Positions 8,565 to 21,109 are shown, counted from the first letter of the stretch. The stretch is 64,000 nucleotides of DNA from CAVORB01 sp963698495 (GCA_963698495.1 CAVORB010000032.1:68121-132120); one strand, 5' to 3'. The notes: a model not told the origin generated them from the sequence alone. Numbers and translations are program-made.

Positions 8565-11500
8565 CTATGGGGCCGACTTCCTTCGGTTCACGCCCGGTTC
8601 TCGCGCGCTTTCGTTACGGCCCGCGCCGCGCGCGATTGTCCTCTCTGAATCCGATCGGCCGGCTGAGCGCATTCCCGCCCAAACCTTGCGACACACAAAG
8701 GTCATCCGTCGGCACCGTCGGCAAACGCTGACCGCGCTCGCCCAATCCAGCGCCCCGAGGGTCGCGTGGACGCTCTCGTGAAGGGACAACAGCGAGGGAA
8801 TGACCAAAAGCACCAGCACCGTCGCAAACCCGAGGCCGAAGGCGATCGATGTCGCCATCGGGATCAGGAACTGGGCCTGGAACGAGGTCTCGAACAGGAG
8901 CGGGGTAAGCCCGGCGATGGTGGTCAGCGAGGTCAGCAGGACGGCACGCAGGCGCTGGCAGGACGCCTCCACCAGCGCCTCCATCATCTCCATCCCCTGC
9001 TCCCGCAGGCGCTTGTAGAAGCTGACCAGAATGATGGAGTCGTTGACCACGATACCCGACAGCCCGAACAGCCCGAATAGCGACAGGATGGTCAGATCGA
9101 TCCCCATCAGCCAGTGGCCGAACAGGGCCCCGGTGAGACCGAAGGGAATGATCGACATGACCACCAACGGCCAGCCGTAGGACGCGAACACCCAGGCCAG
9201 GATCAGATAGATCAGCACCAGACCGAGCAGCAGGCCCTTGCGCATGTCCCCCAGGGTCTCGCGCTGGTCCGCGGACCGGCCCTCGAAGCTGTAGCTGACG
9301 GGATACAGCCGCTGGAGCTCGGGCAGGGTCCTTCGCTGCAAGCCGGCGATAATCGTATCGACGGAGGTCTGCCGCGGGTCCACGTCCGCGGTGACCTCGA
9401 CCGCCAGACGCCCCTCCGCGTGACGCAGGACCTCGAACCCGCGGCGGGAACGCCATTCCGCCACGGAGGTGAGGGGCACGGACTCCCCCGACGGGGTCTG
9501 GACATTCAAGCGATAGAGACTGCCGAGGCGGTCGCGTTCCGCGTCCGGTAGCTTGACCCGCACCTCCACCTCGTCTGGACCATCCTGGAAGATCTGAACC
9601 AGCTTGCCGTCGAAAGCGGTGCGCAGCTGGCGGCCGAGATCCGCCACCGTGAGCCCGAGGGCCTCGCCCGCGGGAGTGAGCGAGTAAATGAGCTGCTCGC
9701 GGCCATAGGCCATGTCGTCCTCGACCTCGCTCACCCCGGGGATCCCCTTGAGCGTCTCCGACAGGGACAGAGCTGCCTCCTTGAGCTGCTCCGCGCTGCC
9801 TCCGGTGAGCCGCACCGAGAGGTCACGGCCCGGAGGACCCGCCCGCCGCGAGGTGATGGTGAAGGTCTCGATCCCCGCCGGCAGCTGGATGCGATCGCGC
9901 CAGGCGCGCACGAACTCGTCGTTGCGCACGCTGCGCGCGTCCGGAGGCAGGAGCTCGACCTCCAGGGCGCCGAGCTGCTCGCCGCCGCCTCCCCGGCCAC
10001 CTCCATGCCCCGCCGACGCCTTGGCGCCATGAATGGCCACGGCGAGCTTCACCAGGTCGCCCTGGTCGAGCTCGCGCTCGGTCTGGTTCAGGGTCTCGTC
10101 CAGATGAGCGAGAAACGCATCGACCCGCGCGCGGGGGGTGCCGGCGACGAAGGTGGCGTCGGCGGAGAGGATCTGGGCCTCCGGCGAGGGGAAGAAGGTG
10201 AACTTCAACCGCCCACCCTGGAGCAGACCGACGGCGACCGCGAGCAGCGCAATCGCGGCGGCGACCGTGGTGAAACGGTTGTGGATGGCGAGCCGCGCCA
10301 CGGGCCGGAACAGGCGATCGCGGAAATAGGCGAAGCCTCGATCAAGGCGCGCCCGCAGGGAGGCCGGCCTGACCTTGTGGGCGTGCAGGAAGGAATGGCG
10401 CAGGTGGCCCGGAAGCACGAAGAAGCTCTCGACCAGGGACGCGACTATCACGCTCACGATCACCAGCGGAATCGCGAACAGGATGTTTCCGATTCGCCCT
10501 CCGATCAGCATCAGCGGAAGGAACGCGGCGATGGTGGTCAGCGAGGAGGCGATGACGGGTGCCAGCATGCGCCGCGCACCGCCCTCGGCGGCCAACAGGG
10601 GCTCCTCTCCCATCTGGTAGTGCGCGAGGGCGTCCTCCCCGACCACGATGGCGTCGTCCACGATAATGCCGAGCGCCATGATCAGCGCGAACAGGCTGAT
10701 CATGTTGATGCTGCCGCCGGCCAGCCAGAGGATGAACAGCGTAGCCATGAAGGAGACCGGGATGCCCCAGGCAACCCAGAAGGCCACGCGGCCGGTGAGG
10801 AACAGATAGAGAATGGCCACCACCAGCACCAAGCCGCCGAGACCGTTCTTCACCAGAAGCATGATGCGTTCCTTGATCAGCTGCCAGGACTCGTCGTAGA
10901 CCGTGAGCTCCACTCCCGGGGGAAGGCGCGGCCGCGTATCGGCAAGCCAGGCCTCCAGGACGCGGGCAGCCTGCAGCGAGTTGCCCTGCTCCGCGCGCTG
11001 CAGCTTGAGCTCCACCGCGGGCTCTCCGTCCACGGTGAGGAACACACCGCCGTCCCGGGGCACGCGCCGGATCTCGGCGATCTCGCCGAGGTCGATGCGC
11101 GCGTCCTCCCCGGTCTTCACCGGGATGCGGGCGAACTCCAGGGCATCGCGCCGCTTGTCCAGACTGCGCAGTTCGCGCGCACCCTCGCCGCGGCCAACCG
11201 AGCCCGCCGGCAGATCGCGGCTGAAGGCGCCGACGCGCTCCCCGATCGCATCCAGGCCGAGCTCCAGCTGCTCCAGGCGCTCGTTGTCCACCTGGATGCT
11301 GATCTCCTCTTCCGGCAGGCCCGAGATCTCGACCCGATCGATCCCCCGGTCCAGCAGCTCGGTCTCGAAACGGCGGGCCAGTCGACGCATCTCCGCCGGC
11401 TCCGCGAGCCCGGTGATCAGCACCCGCGCCACCGACTCGTAACGCGTGGCGAGCGCCACCTCCGGCTTCTCCGCGTCCTGGGGGAAGTTGCGGAACTCGT

Positions 11501-11852
11501 CGACGAAGCGCCGCACCTGATCCAGGGCCAGCAGGGGGTCGGTGCCCTCGCGGAACTCCAGGGTGATGGAGGAGATGCCCTGGGCGGAGGTCGAGGTGAG
11601 CTTGTAGAGGTCGTCCACCGTGCGCAGCCGCTGCTCGAGAGGCACGGTGATGCCTTCCTCCACGTCCTCCGCGCTGGCCCCGGTCCAGACCACGCGCACG
11701 GTGACGATGTCCAGATCGAAATTAGGGAAGAACTGGACATTGAGTCGATCCAGGGCCAGGACGCCAGCCAGGATCATGATGAGCATCAGCAGGTTGGCCG
11801 CCACCTTGTGATGGGCGAACAACCCCAGCAGGTCGCTCTTGTGTCCCTTCAT
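8565..11852 (-). CDS. RND efflux transporter permease (AcrB/HAE1 class)
   Basis: Proton-driven inner-membrane pump subunit, 1095 residues. It starts MKGHKSDLLGLFAHHKVAANLL and has the family layout: TM1, a large periplasmic porter loop (about 40-330), TM2-6, a second TM near 530-550, the second porter loop (about 560-850) and TM8-12. The motif AEDVEEGITVPLEQRL and the duplicated membrane halves are typical. The last 60 residues are a basic Ser/Arg-rich tail longer than usual. It overlaps the adaptor gene by 4 bases, so the two are co-transcribed with the adaptor first. No TolC-like outer-membrane gene is adjacent. The substrate cannot be read from the sequence. Confidence 0.93.
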   Translation of the reverse strand: MKGHKSDLLGLFAHHKVAANLLMLIMILAGVLALDRLNVQFFPNFDLDIVTVRVVWTGASAEDVEEGITVPLEQRLRTVDDLYKLTSTSAQGISSITLEFREGTDPLLALDQVRRFVDEFRNFPQDAEKPEVALATRYESVARVLITGLAEPAEMRRLARRFETELLDRGIDRVEISGLPEEEISIQVDNERLEQLELGLDAIGERVGAFSRDLPAGSVGRGEGARELRSLDKRRDALEFARIPVKTGEDARIDLGEIAEIRRVPRDGGVFLTVDGEPAVELKLQRAEQGNSLQAARVLEAWLADTRPRLPPGVELTVYDESWQLIKERIMLLVKNGLGGLVLVVAILYLFLTGRVAFWVAWGIPVSFMATLFILWLAGGSINMISLFALIMALGIIVDDAIVVGEDALAHYQMGEEPLLAAEGGARRMLAPVIASSLTTIAAFLPLMLIGGRIGNILFAIPLVIVSVIVASLVESFFVLPGHLRHSFLHAHKVRPASLRARLDRGFAYFRDRLFRPVARLAIHNRFTTVAAAIALLAVAVGLLQGGRLKFTFFPSPEAQILSADATFVAGTPRARVDAFLAHLDETLNQTERELDQGDLVKLAVAIHGAKASAGHGGGRGGGGEQLGALEVELLPPDARSVRNDEFVRAWRDRIQLPAGIETFTITSRRAGPPGRDLSVRLTGGSAEQLKEAALSLSETLKGIPGVSEVEDDMAYGREQLIYSLTPAGEALGLTVADLGRQLRTAFDGKLVQIFQDGPDEVEVRVKLPDAERDRLGSLYRLNVQTPSGESVPLTSVAEWRSRRGFEVLRHAEGRLAVEVTADVDPRQTSVDTIIAGLQRRTLPELQRLYPVSYSFEGRSADQRETLGDMRKGLLLGLVLIYLILAWVFASYGWPLVVMSIIPFGLTGALFGHWLMGIDLTILSLFGLFGLSGIVVNDSIILVSFYKRLREQGMEMMEALVEASCQRLRAVLLTSLTTIAGLTPLLFETSFQAQFLIPMATSIAFGLGFATVLVLLVIPSLLSLHESVHATLGALDWASAVSVCRRCRRMTFVCRKVWAGMRSAGRSDSERTIARGAGRNESAREPGVNRRKSAP

Positions 11853-13087
11853 GGCGCCGGCTGCACCCGCAGCCCGTCCAGCGCATTGGGCATGTGGGTC
11901 ACAACCACCTGATCGCCCGTGCTCAGCTCGGGCGAACGCACCAGCAGGCGCTCGCCTCCATTATCATCGGCCAGGCCGCCCAGGGTCTCGACCTCGACGC
12001 CCACCATTCGCCCGCCGACCAGCTTGTAGATGCGGTCGCCCCCGTAGACCGCCTGGAAGGGAACGGCGACCGCGTCGGGCTGCGGGAGGCGCTGCAGGCG
12101 CAGCGTGATCATTTGCCCCAGGCGCAGTGGACTGGGATCGCCAATCACGCTGAACAGCCCGTCGACCCCGCTTGGATCCGCCTGGCCCGCAAGCCGCTCC
12201 AGCCTGAGATCGACCCGAACGCCGCCTATGTCCGCCGCGGCCCTCAGCTCGCGGCCGGCAGCGAGTGCCTCTCGAATATCCGCCTGATAGAGGGCGGGGA
12301 TCCGTGCCCGGACCTCCAGATCGTCCAGACCATAGAAACGCATCAGCACCTCATCCTGCTTGACCTGGTCACCGGCGGTCACCGCCACATCGGTCACCAC
12401 CCCGTCGTGGGGCGCATCGACGGTGGAGCGATCGACCTGAAGCCGGACCTCGTCGAGCTTCGCCCTGGCGCTCTGCAGCCGGGCCTCGAGCGCGCCGAGG
12501 CGCGCCGGATGGTCGCTGATGCTCATTTGCCGGTTGCTGACCGCGAGCGCCTGCCTCGCCAGCGCCTCCTCGGCCGCGTCGAGCTCGGAGTCCGAGCCGA
12601 CCCTCTGCTTCTTCAGCCTCTGCGCCCGCTCGACCCCGTCGCTCGCGATCGCAACCAGCTTCTGCTCCTGCGCTAAGGCGCTGCGGTCGGTCTCGTGGCG
12701 GTTCTTCTCGCTCTCGACCTGGGCCTCGAGCTCCGCCACCTGCGCCTCCGCCTGACGCAGACGGGGAAGCAGGTCCCGCTCATCGAGCCGGACCAGCAGC
12801 AACCCGGCTACAACGCGGTCCCCCTCCCGCACCGGGACCTCCGCCACCCGCGCCGCGGCGGAGGCGGACACGCGCAGCAGCGCCGGCGTCTGCACCCGCC
12901 CGTACAAGACAAGCTCGGGGGCGAGGGGACCAGGGCGAGCCTCCTCGACCTCCACCCGCCACACGCGCTCTTGGATCTCCGCCGGCGGCGACTCGGGTCG
13001 CGTCGCCTTGAGCGCCTTGAAAACGGCGAAGCCGGCGATGAGAACGAGCAGGGGAACGGACAGCTTGAGGAGTTTGGGCACGGACAA
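11849..13087 (-). CDS. RND periplasmic adaptor (membrane fusion protein)
   Basis: A 412-residue adaptor that bridges the RND permease to an outer-membrane channel. It has an N-terminal membrane anchor (about 5-25), a lipoyl/barrel-sandwich half (VSASAAARVAEVPVREGD), an alpha-helical coiled-coil hairpin (about 110-215), the second lipoyl half (STVDAPHDGVVTDVAV) and C-terminal beta-barrel and membrane-proximal domains. The start is uncertain: TTG at 13087 or GTG at 13081, both close to an AAGG Shine-Dalgarno. No in-frame ATG is close upstream. It is first in the two-gene operon with the permease. Confidence 0.9.
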   Translation of the reverse strand: MSVPKLLKLSVPLLVLIAGFAVFKALKATRPESPPAEIQERVWRVEVEEARPGPLAPELVLYGRVQTPALLRVSASAAARVAEVPVREGDRVVAGLLLVRLDERDLLPRLRQAEAQVAELEAQVESEKNRHETDRSALAQEQKLVAIASDGVERAQRLKKQRVGSDSELDAAEEALARQALAVSNRQMSISDHPARLGALEARLQSARAKLDEVRLQVDRSTVDAPHDGVVTDVAVTAGDQVKQDEVLMRFYGLDDLEVRARIPALYQADIREALAAGRELRAAADIGGVRVDLRLERLAGQADPSGVDGLFSVIGDPSPLRLGQMITLRLQRLPQPDAVAVPFQAVYGGDRIYKLVGGRMVGVEVETLGGLADDNGGERLLVRSPELSTGDQVVVTHMPNALDGLRVQPAP

Positions 13088-13483
13088 GAGGCCTTGGCAT
13101 GATTAACCAGTGAGAAGTCGGGGCTATAGCCGCGCTTCACAAGCGGTCGCGACACCCATCTATCGATCCGACGATGGCGGCGGCCCGCCGCGGTCTGATC
13201 CGCCGGACACCGACCCGGGGTGACACGGTGCCGCAAGGTCATTCGTCGGAACGCGACCCAGGCTCCCACAAGACCGGGAAGACCGGAGGGTCGTTCTCCC
13301 GATGAGAAACGCATCGATCCCCGGCGAGCGACCGAGGTGACAGAATCCGCCGCTGCGTGGCGTCGACCGCCGTGATCGCCAAACCACGCTGACAGACGGA
13401 CGCGGTCTTCGATACCATGTGCGTCCTGCGGCGCTTGCTCGCGCGTGAGCGAGGGGAAAGCGCCTTCGCCGACCGGGAAACCC
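13088..13483. promoter_or_regulatory. Divergent intergenic region between RND and mrp operons
   Basis: About 396 bases separate two diverging operons and must contain both promoters. I see no recognisable operator, riboswitch or small gene. The open frames that cross it are low-complexity Arg/Gly/Pro translations typical of shadow frames. Confidence 0.3.
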
Positions 13484-16266
<2,783 letters not shown>

Positions 16267-16267
<1 letters not shown>

Positions 16268-16596
16268 TGGAGACACTGGTGTCCGTGCTGGTCGGCGTCA
16301 TGACGGCGAGCGCCGTTTTCCTCCTGCTGCGTTCCCGCACCTTCCCGGTGGTGCTCGGAATCGCCATGCTCGGGTACGCGGTCAACGTTTTCCTGTTCGC
16401 GAGCGGGGGTCTGACCCCGGACAGCGCCCCCCTCGTGGAGCACGGGCTGGCGCGCCTGCCCGACCCGCTGCCCCAGGCACTGGTGCTGACCGCGATCGTC
16501 ATCGGCTTCGGCATGGTCGCCTTCCTCATCGTGCTCGCCCTGCGCGCCGTGCGCGACCTCGGTGACGACCGGGTCGACGCCGGAGACCCCGAATGA
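16267..16596 (+). CDS. mrpC: Mrp antiporter subunit C
   Basis: A 109-residue membrane protein with three transmembrane helices, homologous to NuoK. It starts METLVSVLVGVMTASAVFLL, and the VLTAIVIGFGMVAFLIVLAL helix carries the family's C-terminal pattern. The ATG overlaps the mrpA stop (TGATG) and its own stop overlaps the mrpD start (ATGA), showing tight translational coupling. With A(B), D, E, F and G it forms the membrane complex that exchanges cytoplasmic Na+ for external H+. Confidence 0.92.
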
Positions 16597-18128
16597 CCCA
16601 GCTGCCCATCCTGCCGATCCTGATCCCCCTGGTCGCGGGGGCGATCCTGTTCCTGACCGGGGGGCGCGGAACCCAGATCGAGCGCATGTTTTCCCTTGCC
16701 GCCACCGTGGCGCTCCTGCCCGTATCTCTGCTGCTGCTCACGCGTACCGCGGGCGGCGAGGTGCTGGTCTACTACCTCGGCGATTGGCCGGCACCCTACG
16801 GCATCACCCTGGTGGCGGACCGGTTGAGCGCGCTAATGCTGACCCTCGGCACCATGCTGGCCCTGGGCAGCCTGCTCTACGCCGCCACCGGCGACGACCG
16901 CAGGGGCGGCTACTTTCACGCGCTCTTTCAGATGCAGCTGCTGGGGATCAACGGCGCCTTCCTCACCGGCGACCTGTTCAACCTCTTCGTCTTCTTCGAG
17001 ATCCTGCTCATCGCCTCGTACGCCCTGCAGCTGCATGGTGGCGGCCCGCTGCGCACGCGCGCGGCGCTGCACCTGGTGGCGCTGAACCTGGTGGGGTCCT
17101 CGATCTTCCTCCTCGGCATCGGCGCCCTGTACGCCGCCACCGGAACCCTCAACCTGGCGGACCTGGCGCTTCGGGTATCCGAGGCGGGACCGGATCAGGC
17201 CGGGCTCCTGCGCGCGGGCGGACTCCTGCTCCTGGCGGTGTTCGCGCTCAAGGCCGCGCTGGTGCCGGTGGGTTTCTGGCTTCCACCGGCCTACGGTTCC
17301 GCCACGGCCCCGGTCGCCGCCCTGTTCGCCATCATGACTAAGGTCGGCGTATACGCCATCCTACGCGTGCACGGGCTCTTGTTCGGCCCCGACGCTGGCC
17401 CGGCCGCGTCTCTGGTCTTGCCCTGGCTGCTGCCGGTGGGCCTGGCGACCGTCGCGGTCGCGACCCTGGGCGTGCTCGCGAGCCGGGAGCTGCAGCGACT
17501 GCTCGCGTATCTGGTGGTGCTGTCGGCCGGCACCCTGGTCGCCGCCCTGGGGCTCGGCTCCCAGGCGGCCGTCTCCGCGGCTCTCTACTACGCCCTCAAC
17601 AGCACCCTGGTGGGCGGCGGCATGTTCCTGCTCGCGGGGCTCATCGCCCGCGAGCGCGGTGATGCCGGGGGCCGTCTCGACGAGGCCCGCAACCTCTCGC
17701 GGCCGGCTCTGCTTGGTACCCTGTTCTTTGCGGGTGCGGTCGGTGTGGCCGGGCTACCGCCGCTCGCCGGTTTCGCGGCCAAGGTGTACATCCTGCAGAG
17801 CGCGATCGCCCATCCCGCGGCGGCCTGGGTCCTCGGGGTGGTGCTGGTGAGCGGCCTGGTGGTCATGGTCGCACTCAGCCGGGCGGGCAGCGCCCTCTTC
17901 TGGCGCACGGGCGACGCCCCGGCGGCTGCGGTGACGGCAAGCCCCGCGGCAAGCGCGGCGGCCCTGCTCCTGCTGCTCGGGACGGTGGCGCTGATGATCG
18001 CTGCGGGCCCGACGACGGCCTTCACCCAGGCAACAGCCGCACAGCTCGCCGACCGCGACAGCTACATACGCGCCGTTGCCGCCAACCGCGGCGTCAGCCC
18101 GCCGGCGAGCGAGCGAGGCAGGCCCTGA
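16593..18128 (+). CDS. mrpD: Mrp antiporter subunit D
   Basis: A 511-residue ND4/ND2-like proton-channel subunit with about 14 transmembrane helices. FFEILLIASYALQLHGG carries the conserved membrane Glu, and FALKAALVPVGFWLPPAYG carries the conserved Lys of the discontinuous helix. It starts MTQLPILPIL four bases inside the end of mrpC and ends one base into mrpE. Length and motifs agree with a functional MrpD. Confidence 0.93.
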   Translation: MTQLPILPILIPLVAGAILFLTGGRGTQIERMFSLAATVALLPVSLLLLTRTAGGEVLVYYLGDWPAPYGITLVADRLSALMLTLGTMLALGSLLYAATGDDRRGGYFHALFQMQLLGINGAFLTGDLFNLFVFFEILLIASYALQLHGGGPLRTRAALHLVALNLVGSSIFLLGIGALYAATGTLNLADLALRVSEAGPDQAGLLRAGGLLLLAVFALKAALVPVGFWLPPAYGSATAPVAALFAIMTKVGVYAILRVHGLLFGPDAGPAASLVLPWLLPVGLATVAVATLGVLASRELQRLLAYLVVLSAGTLVAALGLGSQAAVSAALYYALNSTLVGGGMFLLAGLIARERGDAGGRLDEARNLSRPALLGTLFFAGAVGVAGLPPLAGFAAKVYILQSAIAHPAAAWVLGVVLVSGLVVMVALSRAGSALFWRTGDAPAAAVTASPAASAAALLLLLGTVALMIAAGPTTAFTQATAAQLADRDSYIRAVAANRGVSPPASERGRP

Positions 18129-18625
18129 TGGTAAAACGACGCGCCCTCCTGCCTCACCCCCTGCTGAGTCTGGTGCTGTTGCTGCTGTGGCTTCTGCTCA
18201 ACAACAGCGCGTCCGCGGGACACCTGGTGCTCGGGACCCTGCTCGCGGTGCTGATTCCCCTCTTCACGCGCCGCTTCTGGCCGGAGCCCGCCCTGGTGCG
18301 CAGACCGGACCTCGCGCTGCGGCTCGCCGGGCGGGTGCTGGCGGACATCCTGGTGGCCAACTTCCGGGTAGCGGGGATCGTGCTCGGCCCGCGGCAGGCC
18401 ATCCGCCCCAAGTTCGTCCAGGTGCCCCTGGACGTGCGTGGCCAGGTGGCGGTAACCGTTCTGGCGAGCGTCGTCTCGCTGACCCCCGGCACGGTGTCGG
18501 CGGACCTGGACGCCGGCGCCCGCCACCTGCTGGTTCACGCCCTCAGTGAGGAAGACCCGGACGAGCTCGTGCGTCAGATCAAGTCGCGCTACGAGGCGCC
18601 CATCAAGGAGATATTCGCATGCTGA
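18128..18625 (+). CDS. mrpE: Mrp antiporter subunit E
   Basis: A 165-residue subunit with two to three N-terminal transmembrane segments (LLSLVLLLLWLLLNNS) and a cytoplasmic C-terminal half with the family motif SVVSLTPGTVSADLD. MrpE is needed for assembly and activity of the antiporter. It overlaps mrpD by one base and mrpF by seven. Confidence 0.92.
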   Translation: MVKRRALLPHPLLSLVLLLLWLLLNNSASAGHLVLGTLLAVLIPLFTRRFWPEPALVRRPDLALRLAGRVLADILVANFRVAGIVLGPRQAIRPKFVQVPLDVRGQVAVTVLASVVSLTPGTVSADLDAGARHLLVHALSEEDPDELVRQIKSRYEAPIKEIFAC

Positions 18626-18888
18626 ACGCCGCGGTGATCATCGCCCTCGGGATGCTTGGCGTCGCGCTCGCGCTCAATGCTTGGCGGCTGTTTCGCGGCC
18701 CGGACGCGACCGACCGCATCCTCGCCCTGGACACCCTCTACATCAACGCCGCCGCGGTCATCGTCCTGTACGGCGTCCATGTCGGGCGTCCCGACTTCTT
18801 CGAGGCCGCCCTGCTCATCGCCCTCCTGGGTTTCGTCAGCACCATGGCGCTGGCGAAGTTCCTGCTACGCGGAGACATCATCGAATGA
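18619..18888 (+). CDS. mrpF: Mrp antiporter subunit F
   Basis: An 89-residue subunit with three transmembrane helices. The motif RGPDATDRILALDTLYINA carries the conserved Asp-rich loop of MrpF. The start overlaps mrpE by 7 bases and its stop overlaps mrpG by 4 bases. MrpF proteins are also described as contributing to bile-salt or cholate efflux in some bacteria, but here the complete operon points to the antiporter. Confidence 0.92.
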   Translation: MLNAAVIIALGMLGVALALNAWRLFRGPDATDRILALDTLYINAAAVIVLYGVHVGRPDFFEAALLIALLGFVSTMALAKFLLRGDIIE

Positions 18889-19226
18889 TCGCGGGCCTGC
18901 TCGACCTCTTGACCAGCGCCGTGCTCCTGATCGGCGCCAGCTTCGCGCTCATCGGCTCGATCGGGCTCGCGCGACTGCCGGATATTTTCACGCGCCTGCA
19001 CGCGCCGACCAAGGCGACCACCCTGGGGGTCGGCGGCATCCTGTTGGGATCCATCCTGTTCTTCTCGGTCCGCCACGGGCTTAGCCTGCACGAGTTGCTG
19101 GTCAGCATTTTCCTGTTCCTGACCGCGCCGGTGAGCGCCCATCTGCTCGCTCGCGCCGCGCTGCACCGGCACTGCCACAGCGAGGCCCCGGTGCCGGGGC
19201 GTGATTCGCGCGCGGACGGCCCCTGA
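18885..19226 (+). CDS. mrpG: Mrp antiporter subunit G
   Basis: A 113-residue subunit with three transmembrane helices. The motif SIGLARLPDIFTRLHAPTKA is diagnostic of MrpG. It is the last gene of the operon; its stop is followed 25 bases later by the end of the convergent SLOG gene, and no clear terminator hairpin is visible in that gap. The C-terminal 20 residues are variable and His/Arg-rich. Confidence 0.92.
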   Translation: MIAGLLDLLTSAVLLIGASFALIGSIGLARLPDIFTRLHAPTKATTLGVGGILLGSILFFSVRHGLSLHELLVSIFLFLTAPVSAHLLARAALHRHCHSEAPVPGRDSRADGP

Positions 19227-19251
19227 GCCAGGGGGGCGATCGCGCACAACC

Positions 19252-19692
19252 CTACGGCCGCAGCATGGTCAGCAAGAACGCCCGCGCCTGTGTGTAGACG
19301 CCGGGCGCGTCCGCCTGCCGCGGACCGGCGACATTGAGCACGCCAACCCCATGCGCCGCGATCCAGTCCCGGGCGATCGCGGGATCGGGACGGGTATCGA
19401 GATCGAGCATCAGGCGCGGCCGACCGTACCGTAAGGCGAGCCCCGCGGTCAGACGGGTTCCCCCGTGCAGCCCCCCGCGGTGGAGGATCAGCGTCGCATC
19501 CGAGTCGCGCACGTTCCATTCGGTGCGCTGACTGTAGGCGCGCATCGGGGTCTCGCGCAGGGGATAGCGCCAGGGGATGAGCCCATCCTCCGCCCGCCGC
19601 CCCCTGGGGCACCAGCCGCCGATCTCCAACCCCGCCTCAATGGCCGCGTCGAGCGCGGCGCGGTCCACGCCGCTCTGGCCACCGCTGATCAC
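19252..19692 (-). CDS. SLOG-fold protein (putative molybdenum carrier / YpsA-related)
   Basis: The conserved start VISGGQSGVDRAALDAAIEA and the RYPLRETPMRAYSQRTEWNV and LRYGRPRLMLDLD stretches match the cpYpsA-related SLOG family, sometimes annotated as putative molybdenum carrier protein. SLOG domains bind nucleotides or nucleotide-like ligands; the cellular role here is unknown. The coding frame extends further upstream, but homology begins at the GTG at 19692, which I take as start with low certainty (146 residues); no strong Shine-Dalgarno is visible. It converges on mrpG. Confidence 0.75.
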   Translation of the reverse strand: MISGGQSGVDRAALDAAIEAGLEIGGWCPRGRRAEDGLIPWRYPLRETPMRAYSQRTEWNVRDSDATLILHRGGLHGGTRLTAGLALRYGRPRLMLDLDTRPDPAIARDWIAAHGVGVLNVAGPRQADAPGVYTQARAFLLTMLRP

Positions 19693-20005
19693 ACGGACTG
19701 GGATCCGCGAGCGCTGTGCCGACGGCGCCCGATCGGCGCCCCGCTCGCACGGTCCCTTCGCGCCAGTCGTGCGGGAGCTGCTGGACTCGATTCTCAAGGC
19801 AGAAGTCTCCGAGTGCGGGCGCGCATCCTCACCCATCCTCGCCGCGGCCGAGGCCATGAAACCAAGCGAAACCGACCGGACAGGAGACACGGATTCCGGA
19901 GCCGCGCTGGTAACGCGGCCGCGGGGCCCCATCTTTGCCGTGACAAGCGATCCACCAGCGCGGCGCTCCAAACCCCGGTCCGCCTGAAGCCCCCGGAGCA
20001 ACCCG
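19693..20005. other. Gap upstream of LON-domain gene; possible 5' extension of SLOG gene
   Basis: About 313 bases between the SLOG start and the forward LON-domain gene. The SLOG reading frame stays open to 20037 but encodes Ser/Arg/Ala-rich sequence without recognisable conservation. Both genes must have promoters here. No regulatory motif is recognised. Confidence 0.3.
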
Positions 20006-20668
20006 ATGACCCGTTCACCCTTCTTTCCGAAATTCACCGATCTCCCGAATGACCTGCCGATCTTTCCGCTCGCGGGCGCGGTCGTGATGCCGGACGTTCA
20101 GCTTCCCCTCAACATCTTCGAGCCGCGGTATCTGAGCATGGTCAAGGATGCGCTCGCGGCCGACCACCTGATTGGCATGATCCAGCCGGTCAGCGGCACG
20201 ATCTTCGACGACACGCCCGAAATCCACAAGGTTGGTTGCGCCGGTCGCATCACCTCGTACAGCGAGACATCCGACGGACGCATCGTCATGGTCCTCACCG
20301 GGGTTTGCCGGTTCTCCGTCAAACGCGAGCTCGATCCACGGCACGGCTACCGCCGGGTCCACCCGGACTGGGAACGGTTCGCCGGCGACTACCACGAGGA
20401 CGAGTCCCGGCTCGCGCACCGGGAGTCCTTTCTCGACTCCTTGCGCGCCTACGCCAGCCTGCGCGGAGTCGAGATTCCCTGGGACGACGTGACCGGGATG
20501 AAGGACTCGGAGCTCATCAACCTCCTGTGCGCTCACCTGCCGCTCGAGCCCGACGACAAACAGGCCTTGATCGAGACCCGGGACCTTCGCGACCGCGCGG
20601 CGCTGATGCGCGGACTGATGGACATGTCGTCCGCATCGAGCGTGGACACCGCGGACCTCAGGCACTGA
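20006..20668 (+). CDS. LON peptidase substrate-binding-domain protein
   Basis: A 220-residue protein equivalent to the N-terminal (LAN) domain of Lon without ATPase or protease domains. The motif LPIFPLAGAVVMPDVQLPLNI followed by FEPRYLSMVKDAL is diagnostic, and GCAGRITSYSETSDGRI is the next conserved block. Such stand-alone proteins are cytosolic and presumably bind peptides or proteins; some eukaryotic relatives (cereblon) are substrate receptors. GGAG lies about 8 bases before the ATG. The next gene, IscA-like, starts 110 bases downstream. Confidence 0.9.
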   Translation: MTRSPFFPKFTDLPNDLPIFPLAGAVVMPDVQLPLNIFEPRYLSMVKDALAADHLIGMIQPVSGTIFDDTPEIHKVGCAGRITSYSETSDGRIVMVLTGVCRFSVKRELDPRHGYRRVHPDWERFAGDYHEDESRLAHRESFLDSLRAYASLRGVEIPWDDVTGMKDSELINLLCAHLPLEPDDKQALIETRDLRDRAALMRGLMDMSSASSVDTADLRH

Positions 20669-20778
20669 GCAGCCCTGCGCGACGAGCGCGGGTTCCAGGC
20701 AAAACCGAGGGTTGAAAACCGGACGGCGCATTTCCATTTCGCCATCAAGGCAAGCAAGTTCGAGCGAGGTAGTAACTC

Positions 20779-21105
20779 ATGGCGGTCACGCTAACCAACG
20801 CCGCAGCGCAGCACGTCGGCAACATGATCGCGAAACGGGGTCGCGGTATGGGCCTGCGCATCGGCACCCGGAAGTCAGGCTGCAGCGGTTGGGCGTACGA
20901 GGTGGATTACGCCGATACGGTCGACAGCGAAGACGCGGTGTTCGAGAGCTTCGGCGTCAAGGTGGTCGTGGACAGGGAAAGCCTCAGCCGCATCGACGGC
21001 ATGGAGGTCGACTTCGTGAAGGAGAGCCTGCTCAACCAAGGCTTCGAATTCCGCAACCCCAGGGTCAAGAGCACCTGCGGTTGCGGCGAGTCCTTCGGGG
21101 TATGA
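20779..21105 (+). CDS. A-type iron-sulfur carrier (IscA/SufA family)
   Basis: A 108-residue HesB/IscA fold protein. The three ligand cysteines are at 35 (KSGCSGWAY) and at 100 and 102 (STCGCGESF). It receives Fe-S clusters and delivers them to target proteins. The GAGG of CGAGCGAGG about 12 bases upstream is a usable Shine-Dalgarno. The SufE-like gene starts 4 bases after its stop, so the two are one operon, although no sufBCDS or iscSU genes are nearby. Sequence alone does not settle IscA versus SufA. Confidence 0.92.
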   Translation: MAVTLTNAAAQHVGNMIAKRGRGMGLRIGTRKSGCSGWAYEVDYADTVDSEDAVFESFGVKVVVDRESLSRIDGMEVDFVKESLLNQGFEFRNPRVKSTCGCGESFGV

Positions 21106-21109
21106 CCCG

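Noticed and set aside
10005..11912. A 635-codon forward open frame opposite the RND permease
   Set aside because: It is exactly antisense to a strongly conserved permease, is Gln/His/Asp/Arg-rich without family resemblance, and arises from high-GC codon bias.
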